Source: Notamacropus eugenii
Lineage: Eukaryota; Chordata; Mammalia; Diprotodontia; Macropodidae
Assembly: GCF_028372415.1 (NCBI RefSeq)
Contig: NC_092875.1
Coordinates: forward strand, 55,841,228-55,905,227
Direction: 5' to 3'
Length of the DNA: 64,000 bases
The notes under the pieces were generated by a model, which was given only the letters and a program-made list of their open reading frames with translations, made no database searches and had not been told where the DNA came from. Made by a program: the position numbers and the translations under genes. This document shows positions 32,569-44,500 of this stretch, one piece after another. Within the stretch, counting starts at the first letter, position 1; each line of letters starts with the position of its first letter.

Positions 32569-35500
32569 CGCGCGTGGTGGGGAGGACGGACGGTGGGGGA
32601 AGGCGCTGAGTCTTGTGTCCAGTGGTTGTCAAAGGGTCTTCCATTAGACGTTTCGGTTAGTCTCTTAAGAGAAGACATAGATGCCGTGCAAGTCAATTAC
32701 AATTCATGTGGGGGGGCAAAAGCCTAGGAGCTCTTAGCTGATCCCAAGCTCAATCCAGACAAGACTGTGAACAGGTCGCGCAAGAAAAGGGATTACAAGT
32801 TTAGGCTTTACAAATGTCCAGTGGCCAGAGTGAGGAGGGAGCTGGTCTCTGTTGTCCTTTGTTTTGGTCACACCCTATCTGGAATATTGTGTTCAGTTCT
32901 TAGTTCAGCAATTTAAGAAAAACATTGCCTAGGGTGTCGGGGGAAATTTACTAGTATGGTGAGGTTTTGGAGTACCTTCTATGGTGAGGATCCCCTGAAA
33001 GGACTGGGGGGATTTATCCTGCAGAAGAGAAGACTCAAGGGTACCTATTAACCTCTCTTTTTAATCTGTCCAATGGGTGGTCATGTGGAAGAGATGTTCC
33101 GATTCTGCTGAGGCTTCAGAAGAGCAAAACTAGGCTTTCATTACCATCCGGTTTCTTATTCTCTTTCTACAAGAGGATTCCTTTTCTAGTTTATTTCCCC
33201 CTCACTGGAGGGCTTAAACAGAGGTTGGATTCCCTGGCAGGGAGGCCATAAAGAAGATTCCTGCCTTGGGAATGGTTGGGAAGTTTCTCTGGAGATGTCT
33301 CAGGTTCTTTATAGATTTGAGATTCTAAGCAGAAGAGGGTTAAGGGAGTGTAAGGACCCTTGGTCAGAATTACTGACACCTCCGATGTACTGGGTGCTAT
33401 GGAAGATACTGAAATGAGTAAGAACCAACCATTCCCTGCCCTCAGGAAGCTTCTAGTCTAGTAGGAGTTTAAGACATATGTACAGTTAACTATGTAAGGC
33501 AGGCTGGAATAAGAGATGTGAGCGGAAGACAGGACAAGGGGAGGATAGATTGGAGGGACAGCAACCTAGATGAGGGAACTCTCACTGTAGGCTTCCTCTA
33601 GATTACATTGACACCTGTGACACCAAGATCACTCTCCCTGTGTCGGTACAGGGTGTGAGCGGCAGCAGAGGTCAAAGATGTTTCACACCTGGATTCTTTG
33701 CTAACAATGCCAGTTATAGCTTAAATCACTGGAGTTCTCTGTATTCTAAGAGATGAAGTCTCAGACCCCACTTGTCCCTTACTGTCACCGGCTGAGTCTG
33801 CTACCCTGGGTTCTGTCCCCACAGCCCTCCTTCAGCTTCAGGATGCTCCTGGTCTAGGGTAAGCTCAGGTACTCTTGGGTCTCTGAAAATGCCCTATTGG
33901 CTGTGTTCCACTCTATTCATCAGGGTCAGTGTTAAAGACTCATTTTCAAGTCCCTCTCGTTTTACAGATGGGGGAAACAGGACTAGAGAGAAAGAAGGGA
34001 TATGCCAAAAGTTACACAAGGAATTAATGACAGAGCTGGGGCCCCTCTGATTTCTCATAACATTCTTTTGGAGTAGGTTAAGCACCCATTTAACAGGTAG
34101 GGAAACTTTGGCCCAGAGAGGGGCCAGCTAGGTGGTGAAGTGGACAGAGTGCTGGGGAGTCAAGATCTGAGTTCAAATGATGCTTAGTACATTTACTAGC
34201 TGTGGCCCTGAGCAAGTCAGTTAACCTTTTTCTGATTCAATTTTCTCAGCTGTAAAATACCACTCAGTGGCAGAGCTGGCCCTGAAACCCAGGTTTCCTG
34301 ACTATGAAACTCTGTACTTTTCACTCTCCCTGCATCTCTTATCCCTTTATCTCTCTGATTCCTTCTACTGTTCTTAGGGCTGAGATGAGAATAGGCTGGA
34401 GGACATGGGGTTGGGGACCAGGATATAGGCACCAGACATGGATTAGGGCTACAATAAGACTCCAATTCACCCTTTTGTGTTTAGAATAAAAGAAGTGGCC
34501 CTAGAACAATCCTAGTCATGGGATCAGGATGAGGACTAGAAGGATGTGTTGAGGGGACTAGGGGATCTAGTCCATTTTTCCTAGGCATCTGGAAGATTTC
34601 TAGGTTCAGTGGTTAGCATGTTGGACTTCTAGTTAGTAAAACCTGAGTTTAAATCCAGTCCCAGACAATAGCTTTGTGACTCTGGGCAAGTCATTAATCT
34701 CTGTCTTTCTCAGTTTTCCCATCTGTAAAATGGGGATAATAATAGCACTTGCCTCCCAGGATTGTTGTGACAATCATGTTTTGTAAACTTTGAAGTGCTA
34801 TGTAAAAGCTGGCTATGATCATCATTGCCATCACCATCACCATCACCATCACCATCCTCCTCCTCCTCCTCCTCCTCCTCCTCCTCCTCCTCCTCCTCAT
34901 CCTCATCATCATGATGACTATTGTTATTGTTGCTCTCTCTGTTTCCACCTTCCTCATCTCTCAAAATCCCCTGAGCCCAAATCCTGCCTTTGGATGGTGG
35001 TGGTATGGTCTGTGTCCAGAAAGCACTGGGCTACAGGGGGTTAATGGACTAGTCTGGCAGTCAATCCCCAGGAGTGGGACCCTCCCAGTTCTGGTCCCCT
35101 GCCCTGTCAGAACCCCCGGAAAATCCCAAACCCCAGACCCAAGCCTCCAAGGTTTCCAGGAATGGAGACAGAGTGTTTATTGACAAGGGATGACTCACTG
35201 GCCCTGCTGGGTTCCACTCTGCCAGCCGGGCCAAAGCAACCCCACTGCCCTCTCCCTCCAGCCCCCGCATGGTGTCCTCCCTGGAAGAGGCTTGTCTTTA
35301 GGCATCATGCCTGGCAGAGGTGGAAGCAAAATCAAGAGCTTTTAAGAGGAACTCAATTCAACCCCTGGTTGCTAAGCAGCTGCCTGTGTTTTTTTTTTTC
35401 TGGGCTTTGATTGACTAGGAGGGAGCCAGTGATGGAGAAGACACCATGCTTGCCCTCTGAGGGCTCACAGACTAGCAGTTGATGGCATAGGTACTCACAC

Positions 35501-38500
35501 CTTTAAAACATGGCTGGGGGGGTGGTAGGGGTAAGGGCCAGTCAGTGATCCAGGCATTCCCAAAATTTCAGACTCATGGGATCTCAGATGTAGAAGGGAA
35601 TCTAGTGACCATCTCATTCAACTGGCACTTGAACTCAGAAGCCACTGTGCGAGGTCCTTGCTGAGAGGCCAGCCAGCTTCCACCACCTCCTAAGGCAGAC
35701 AGCTCCTTTTGGGGATCACTCTCATGGTTAGGAGGTTGCTTCTTGGATTGAAGAATTCTATCTGATTTTCTGCCATTTTTACCTTGTTCCTAGTTCTGCC
35801 CTCTGGGGGCAAGCAGAATGAAGTGACAGGTGTCACCTGTCATCCACCCCCTCAGCTCCTTATTTTTCCTCTTTAGGCTAAACATTCTCAGTTTCTTCAT
35901 CTGATATTCAAATAACCTGGGAGTTATAAACAATGAATATCAATTTAATTAACTGACCAATTAGCAAAGATTTATTAATTATCCATCATGTGCTAGGTAC
36001 TGTGCTAAGTAGGTACTGGAGATACAAAGAGAAAAATGAAATAGCTGTCAGCGAGCTTACTGTATTCTTTCAAGGGAGCTAGCATAGTCACATTTAAGTA
36101 TAAAAAAGTATATGGAATAGGGGTAAATTGTTATTATTGCTGCTAATGTTTATAAAGTGTTGAGAAATTTGCAAGGTGCTTTAGAGTTGTTTCATTTGAT
36201 CCTTACAATAACTCTAGGAAGTAGGTACCATTTATTTATCCCCACTTAACAGATGAGGAAACTGAGGTAGACAACAGTTAAATGACCTACCCAGGGTCAC
36301 ATCACCAGTAAGTGTCTGAGGCTGGATTTGCACTTAGTTCTCCTGATTCTAGGGCTAGCACTCTATTCATTTAGACATGTGCTGTAGGAGGATCACTCCA
36401 ACAGCTGGAGATATCTGAGGCAGGGAGATCAAACCAACAGGCTTCAAGGTGCCAACAGATGCCAACAGGCAACAGGTGCCAAGTGATGAGGGTAGGCACC
36501 GTACAATGTCATTGGTGAGGAGGTAATACTTATGATACTTGTTATACGGGAGGGGTTACGGTGAAGTGTTGAAGATGACACCTTAGGTTTCAGGCCTGGC
36601 TGCCTGGGAGGGTCATGGTAACCTCCACTATAGTAGGAAAGTTTAGAAAAGGTTGAGTTCTGTTTTGCCCATGGCAGTGACAGGGTACCATAGGGCACAG
36701 AGTTCTGGGCCTGGAGTCAGGAAGACCTGAACTCCAATCTAACCTCAGATACCTGGGGTCACTCAAGCTATATGACCCTGGGCAAGTCACATAACCTGCC
36801 TCAGTTTTCCCATCTGAGAATGGGCATCATTATGGCACCTACCTCCCAGGGTTCAAATGAGGCAGTAATTGTAAAGTGCTTGGTTATTGCCCTTGATGTG
36901 TAATAAGCAGTTGGAGACATGAGAATGAAGGAGATAGGTTAGGGCTGCTGGGGAATCATTAGCATAGAGGGATGACCATTGAACCAATGGGAGTTGATGT
37001 GGTCACCGAGTGAATTCATATGGAGGGAGAAGAGAACAGGGCCTAGGATGAAACCTTGGGGAACATTCACCTTTAGTGAGATACTTTTAGGTGGCTTATG
37101 GGAGCTTTGTGGGGGAGGGGCTCAGGGTCCTCTCCCATCTTGTCTTTTCTTGCCTAAGACAATTGTATCACCCATTGCTCCCTGCTTCCTTTGGCCTTGC
37201 TCATACTTTTGGGACCCAGGCTCCTTCTCCACCATCTTTTTAGGTTGTCAGGTCCTGGCCTTGGTGCTGTCCAGGGTAGGTTATTCATGCAGCAAAAGTT
37301 CCTTTCTTCCCTCTGACTGAGGCCTATCTTTCTCCCTCTTTTCTCCTCTCAAGGCATTAGAAGACCCAAGGGAGCCCATAAGCCAGGGGGACCTTTCCCT
37401 TAACTTCCTTCCCTGTCATGTTTCCATTTTTCCCATCATCCAAAAGGGGTTCACTTAGGCTCTCAGGGGCCCTTTGCAACACGATCAACCAATAAACATT
37501 TATTAAACACCTATGTTCCAAGCACTGGGGTCAGTCCCTGCCCTGGAGGAGCACATGATCTAATGGGAGAGACAGAATGCAAACAAAAATATACAAAACT
37601 AGCTACAGAAGAATGAGTGAGACATAACTGACTGAGGAAAGGCACTAGAATTAAGAGGGCCTGGGGAAGGATTTCAGGAAGAGAGGGCCTTTTATTTTTT
37701 TCTCCTTCTGTTCTCTTTCCTCCCTGGACTCCTGGCTCTCCCTCTGTAATTTACCTGTAATAATAATTTACCTGTAATGCAGAGTACTGCTCCTTGGCAG
37801 CTGGGTGCAGACAGTGATGAAGGATCCTGTAAATAGTCATATTCTTTCCTCACAGAGGCTCTGACCAGGGAGCACGCCCAAGGAACCCATCTTGCCCCCA
37901 GGATATCTCAGAGGAAGGTGGCAAAGCGTGCCCCTTCCCCAGAGGACCACTTGGAAGGTGAGCCCCCTCCCCTTCACCTCCGACCCTCTTCACAGTTAGA
38001 GCTTCCCTGGGTCTGGGGAGAGGGAGTGATGCTGGATGGAAGCAGCAAAGGTGAGAATCCCCATCCCCTTCCTCCCTGCTGAGATCTCTAGGCCAAGGAT
38101 ATCTTCCTCTGGGTGAGCTCAGGCTGGTAGTACCCCTAGTACCTTCTCAAGAACAAGGGCTGTCTCTGTCCCTAGTTCACATCTCAGCCCTTCAAGGAAT
38201 TAAGCCTCTGTGAGCTGGGATTTTAGTCTCTGGCTCTCCAGTGTGGGACACCGCAAATATCTAAGTGGATGAACATGACTGAGTTAGGCATCTAGGTGGT
38301 TTGGCAGTTAGATTACTGGGTAGGGAGTCAGAAAGACCTGAGTTCTAAGCCAGTGTCAGACATTTCTTAGCTAGGTGCCATTGGGCAAATCACTTAACCC
38401 CTGTCAACTTCTGTTTCCTCATCCGTAAAATGGGCTCATTATAGTAACTACCTAGAGTGCTTTGAAAACCTTAAAGTGCTTTATAAATGCTAGTTCTAAT

Positions 38501-41500
38501 TATTAAATAACCAGAGGTAGCAAGTCTAGGCTTTTCCTGGTGCCCAGGGACCCCAACTTCTCAGTCTGACGGAGTCATCTTCTCTGCTGTCTGTTCCTGC
38601 CCAGAGATGGAGAACACATGCCTTGAAATTGTGATTTTCCTGACCAATAATAAGAAGAAACACCACACATTTGTGTGATTTACATACTATATTCACTTTT
38701 ACAGATGAGACTTGGCTTGCTGAGGGTCATGAAGTCAGTAAAGGGGCAAAGTTTGAACCCCAACTTCAGTTCTGTCTCATACCAGGAGACCTCTAAGGAT
38801 AGGAGAGGACAGGGTGGAGGAAGGCTAGAGCTGGGGGTGGGTACTGACACCTTGGGTTGGCTGATTCTTAGTCAACCCACCAGGAAGCATGAGCTAGGGA
38901 TCTTGGTGCTCTCTCAGTCCCTCTGGGTCCCAGCCTTTGCCACTCCCTGCCTCACAGATGGCCTTGCAGAATGGACATCCTGGTTCAACGTGGACCACCC
39001 TGGGGGTGATGGGGACTTTGAAAGCCTGGAGGCTATTAGATTCTACTATGGTGAACGATTGTGTGCCCATCCCTTGGCCCTGGAGGCCCGGACTACCGAA
39101 TGGGAATTGCCTTCTGATGTGGGTGAACGGGTCCACTACAGTCTTGAGAGGGGCTTCTGGTGCCTAAACCGGGAGCAGCCCGAAGGAAAGAGCTGTTCCA
39201 ACTACCATGTCCGATTCAAGTGCCCTCTGGGTAAGTGTACAGACATTGCTATGGGGATGGGGAGAAAAATGGGGGTGGAGGGGCAAAGTAGCCTTCTGGG
39301 GGGTCTCTATTACACAATTGCAGACCTGGAACAAGCAATGTTAACACATGGGACAAAGAGCATGAGGTTGCGAGAAGAATCTAAGGTACTCTGGGAAATC
39401 ACTTCTAGGGATGTGAGAGGAAGACTGGGCTGGGCTGGGGTGAGGAGGAGCTCCCTCAGGTTACAAGCTCCAGGGAAGGGAACATACCATTTGGTATTCT
39501 TGCTAACTAGGTTCTAAGTCTAGCTACTGCCAGTGCTCTGGGCAAAGCCCTGATCTCCCCACCCTAGTTATGGCTCTACAAATAGGGACCCTACTTACCC
39601 CTTGCCTCTGGGCCAGGCAGCCCAGACCAACAATTTCTTTATCCTTCCCTTTGACTGTGTTTTTCTTTCCTGGTTTCACTGTCTCTTCTTTCACTCAGAT
39701 CTGTCATTATCTGTTTCTTTTTGCCTCTTTCTGCGTGTTTCTGTCTTACTTTCTCCTATCTTACTTTGTTTCTCTTTCCATACTCTATCTCTGTCTCTAT
39801 TTATTTTTGTTTCTGCCTCTCTGTTTCCTTCTGTCTCTTTCTCTCTCATTTCCACCTCTCCAATCCTCCAGTCTTGGGGAGGGAGGGTTTGGCAGGACAT
39901 CTGGGTAGAAGGTTTTCCCAGGATTCAGTCCCAGACTCGGAAGGCAGGGTACTTAGGAGACCTTGAGCTCCAGGGAGAGGGAAATTACAGCCCTCCCTAG
40001 ATTTTCTCACATCCTGGGTTCCACCAGAACCCACGGCCTGGTCTGCTTGGTCCTCCTGGAGTCCCTGCAGTCAATCGACCTGTGGAGTGAGGAGTCGTGG
40101 GATCCAGACCCGCCAGCGTCGATGTCTGGGTCCTCAGCCCCTTTGGCTCCTTCACCAACCTCCCTGTGCCGGGCCGTCTGAAGAGCAGAAGCCTTGCCCT
40201 GCCTCACTTTGCTCAGGTGAGTGCCTCCCCAGCATTTGGGGCCCTTGAGGAAAATGGGGACCTAACAGATTTCAAAACCACCCGCCACTCCTCCGGGCCA
40301 CCAGCTTCCTCCATAAGACTCTCTTCTTCCAGAGAACTCAAACTCGTGGTGTCTACTTTAGCTATCCATTGCAAATTCTTCTTTAACTGAAACTATTTTC
40401 TCATCTGTAGATTACTTGAGTTATCTACCTCACAGGTTATATGTGAGAAAAGCAGCTGGAAAACCTAAAAGTCTTATGCAAACATTTATTATCGTTTTGT
40501 TTTGTTTTTTTTGCAAACAGTGTTGGTATTGTCCTCTACTGGTGCAGATAGCGTCCCCTTCTGCACCTTAGCAGAGGGTTTCTCCATTGGCTATGGCCAA
40601 AGCAATCCAAGACCCAGTGGCTGATACCCTGCACTTGTTCTGGCCCATGGATACCTGGGTTTTGAAGCCTCTCCAGCTTGGTAGAGAGTATAAGCAGTGC
40701 CTTTGAGAGTGCGCTGCCACCTACTCCCATGTGGGATTATAATAGTCATATAGCTTTTATATAATAATCAAATGCTGATGTGTCTGTGGTGCTTTCAACC
40801 CTATAGGAGTAGGCCATGCACATGTAAGGCCTCATTTTTCAGATGAAGAAAATAGTCTTAGAGAAGCCCAGCGACTTGCCCAGAGTCACACAGCTAGTAG
40901 GGAGTATCTGAACTGGGCCCTGAAGGCAGATCTTCGGGGCTCTCAGCTGGGTATTCTTAGCCCTAGTGTGTGCTGCCTGTCTGTATTATTAGGAAGGTGA
41001 GGCAGATTCTGGAACACCATTCAATGGTGTGCACATTCCAAAAATTAGAGGGAAATTGTTTTGATTACTCGTGGCTCGATCTAGGGCCCAGACCTTCTCT
41101 GCTACTGCTTAGGGGCAGGGTTGAAAATACGGGCATTCTCCTTTGTGCTCTTTTTGTGCATGGCTTGAAGAGGGACTGCCAAGCCCTGGCCACTGATGAC
41201 CTTGTGACCTCTCCTTCCCCTCAGTTGTTTCATGGAGTGACTGGGGAGCGTGGGGGCCATGCTCTGGGAGCTGTGGGCCAGGTCGTCGCCTCCGCCGCCG
41301 GCGCTGCCCTGGTGTCAAGAAGAACACTTGTATAGGACGTTCTGTGGAAGCTCAAAAATGTGTGCGACCACCGTGTTCAGGTACTGGAATGGGAATAAAA
41401 TGGTGCATGGAGGTTGCTTGGTGTCTACTTATTGGGGAGAGGGTATAACCGAAGTGTTGTAGCTAGGCACCGTGAATGAAGGCAGTGGGAAGGGTGGTAC

Positions 41501-44500
41501 AAGGGTCCTAAAACAGTGACTGTTCATTGGTAGAAGATGATGCCTGGGTCAACCAACTGGTCTTTCTTCATGCCTCGTCCCCCTTCTCTTTTGTTCCAAG
41601 AGGGGTTGCAAGGTGTCCTAATTCTCCCTGATTTTCTAATCCGGATTCACCCCAAGCTGGGGGTAGGGTGGGGTAGAGGTGGGGGCATTTCCTTCTGCCT
41701 GGACTTGGAGATGCCTCCAGTTCTGGGCCCCTGGATTTAGAGCTCCTGGGGCTGGGCTGGTGCAGAAATAGTTTCCAGTGGAAATTTCCCTTTTCTATGA
41801 AAAAGTGCCAGGATTTGAAAGAGGAGGGGTGGTGGTGGAGAGAAGGTAGTGAAGGAAGACGGAGCTTCTGAGTCAATGAAGCCTGGTTGGCCACCTTTTC
41901 CCTCTGGCTCCAAAGCAGTCGGGTCCATTTGGATATCCAGCTGTCATGGTACCTAGGAGAACTGTCCCTAAGGAATTCCTCCCCCTTGCTGAGTCTCCTG
42001 CTTCTCCCTTAAATACTGGGTTGCTTCATTGAGTTCCCCATTTCCCCCTCTCTGAGTCTCTCTCTTGCCCCATCCACCAGGCCTAGGCCTGTGGAAGATA
42101 CTTTGCCCCCTCCCGCAAGGCTAATGCCCATGGTACTAAACCTGTGTTGCTGTTTATGCCCTTTGACCCCCTTCTCAGGGCCCAGTGTTCAGACCCATGA
42201 CTCTGGTGCTCTTTCTAACCTTGAGGGAGTTGGTTCAAAACCAGTGCAAAGCTTCCACTTCTCCAGCAGAGGCCCAGCCATGGGGGCTTTCCTTACTCGG
42301 GGCAGCTCTTCCTTGTAGTTTGAGGCTAGGGTACACCTTATCTTGTCCCTTTCCCTGCTTGCTTCCCTGGGATCCCAGTAGAGGGAGGATTTCCTCATCA
42401 GGGGCTGGACCCCCATTGCTCCCTGTCCCGTTATTTCCCACCCTTATATGCCCCAAGGCACAGACCCTGGTGCTGGGAGTTGAGGCAGTCCTCAGCCTCG
42501 GGCTCTCTCTCCAGGTTGCCGTTCCAACTGTGGCCCAGGTGTAGCCAGCAAGGACTGCAGCAGCTGTGTCTGCCAGGATCATGTTCTCGTGGGTACTGTG
42601 GTCACCCCTGCTGGTCGACCTCTGGTTGGGGCCCGTGTGACTCTTAAGGGCCGCCCTAAGCCCATCCTGGCCACAACTGATGCCCGAGGCAGTTTCCGAG
42701 TTGCAGGCATCTGTTCCGGAGGCCACACCAATGTCAGCGTCCAGCTGGAGGGTTTCGCACAAGGCCTTGGCCAGGCTGTGGCTCACAACTCCACCACAGC
42801 TTCTGTCACGGTCATTCTCCGCACCCTGGGTAAGGAGGGGCAAGTGAAGGGTCCCCCAAGGAGCCAGGATGAAGTACTATGTGTGGGGAATCAAAAGGCT
42901 GAAAGCTGATTTAGGGAACTGGGAAAGGAATGAGATGACTGGGTCGATGCCGGACCAGTCTCCGTGACTGGCTCAGTCTGGAACTTTGGACTAGTACCCT
43001 CATGGATGAAATCAGACTTGCTACCTGGAGAGGTCCATTTAAAACTAGGACCAGTTAAAGATGAGTCAGCTACAAACACCTCTCCAACATTAAGCAAAGT
43101 GCTGTAGGATGAGGATTGGCCTTGGACCTGGGCCTCAGGTTCTGCCTTCTATCATTTAACCCCTTCTTTCCTCCCCAGACAAGCCCTATCTGGTGAAGCA
43201 GCCAGAGTCGCGGGTCCGAGAGACTGGACAACATGTGATGTTCTGTTGTAAAGCCCTTGGTACCCCTGTGCCTAAGAAATACTACTGGTGAGCTAACTCC
43301 CCTACTTACTTTTTATTTTATTTTTTTGGAGAAAATTGAGATTAAATGACTTGGCCAGGATCATATATACCTAGCAAGTGTCTGAGGCTGGATTTGAGCT
43401 CAGGTCCCCCTGACTCCAGGGCCTGTGCTCTATCCCACTCTACCACCTAGCTTCCCCTCCCTCCTTACCTTTTGCAGGGAGCTATCCCCACAAAAGAAGA
43501 CAGTTCTCCTTTACCCAACCTCTCAAATATCCCTCAGATCTCTATGCATAATCTGTCTGTTGGAGGAATTATTCTCCAGAGCCAAAAGCACAGGATTTGG
43601 AGTCTGCAGACATGGGTCCAGACCCAGCCTTGCCATTTATAAGCTGCATGACCTTGGGCAAGTCAATTTTCGCCTATGGGCTTCAGTTTCCTCATGGGTA
43701 GGACGAGAGAGGTTGGCCTGAATGATCCTAAGGTTACCTAAAGCATGACATTTTGTGATTCTCCAGTTCTCACTCTGACTTAGAACCATAGAGAATGAGT
43801 GATTCTCAGAGCTGGAAGGGACCTTAGCAGCTGTCTCATCCCATCCATATCTGGAAAAGAATCTTTTTTTTTCCATTTTTTATTAGCTGATTTATTTGTT
43901 TTCCGTTTTCTACAATCACTTCCATAAGTCTTAGATTTTCTTCTTCTCCTTCTCCCCTCCCTCCCCGAAATGACATGCATTCTTATATGGGTTCTATACA
44001 TACATTCTTATTAAATACATTTTCACATTAATCATGTTGCATAGAAGAATTAAAATGAATGGGAGAAACCATGAGAAAAACCAAAACAAATCAAAACATA
44101 ACACAAGAGAAAATATTCTGCTTCATTCTGTGTTCCAGTTCCATAGTTCTTTCTCTGGATGTGGATGACATTTTTCCTTGAGTCATTTGGGAATGTTTTG
44201 GGTTCTTGCATTGCTATGAAGGGCTAAGTCTACCAGAAAAATTCCTTGCACACTGTGGCTATTCCAGTGTACAATGATCTCCTGGTTCTGCTTCTTTCGC
44301 TCAGCATCAGTTCATATGAATCCTTCCAGGCCTCTCTGAAGTCTTCCTGTTCATCATTTCTTATAGCACAATAGTGTTGCATTACATTCATATACTACAC
44401 CTTGTTCAGCCATTCCCCAAATTGATGAGCATCCCCTCAGTTTCCAGTTCTTGGCCACTACAAAGAGAGCTGCTATAAATCTGGAAAAGAATCTTGATGA

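Larger units (their letters stand above)
32052..37855 (+). other. CILP2: CILP2 intron 1
   Basis: About 5.8 kb filled with repeats: (TG)n at 32502, a sense L3 relic (about 32760-33330), antisense L2 (33380-33540, 35940-36120, 36380-37080 interrupted by a tRNA-SINE, 37480-37690), MIR and tRNA-SINE copies, and a TCC/ATCACC tract at 34826. Unique parts at 33600-33890, 35000-35560 and 37080-37470 hold no recognised exon. Confidence 0.8.

Noticed and set aside
35790..35830. Second CTCF-like string ('ctgccctctgggggcaag')
   Set aside because: It lies in a conserved part of the antisense L3 element and is most simply explained by the repeat.
38675..39517. 280-codon + strand open frame
   Set aside because: Only 38958-39230 is a real exon (CILP2 WxxW domain). 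The rest is read-through of intron sequence, including a MIR.
42235..42843. 202-codon minus-strand open frame
   Set aside because: Antisense shadow of CILP2 exon 6, with no recognisable domain.
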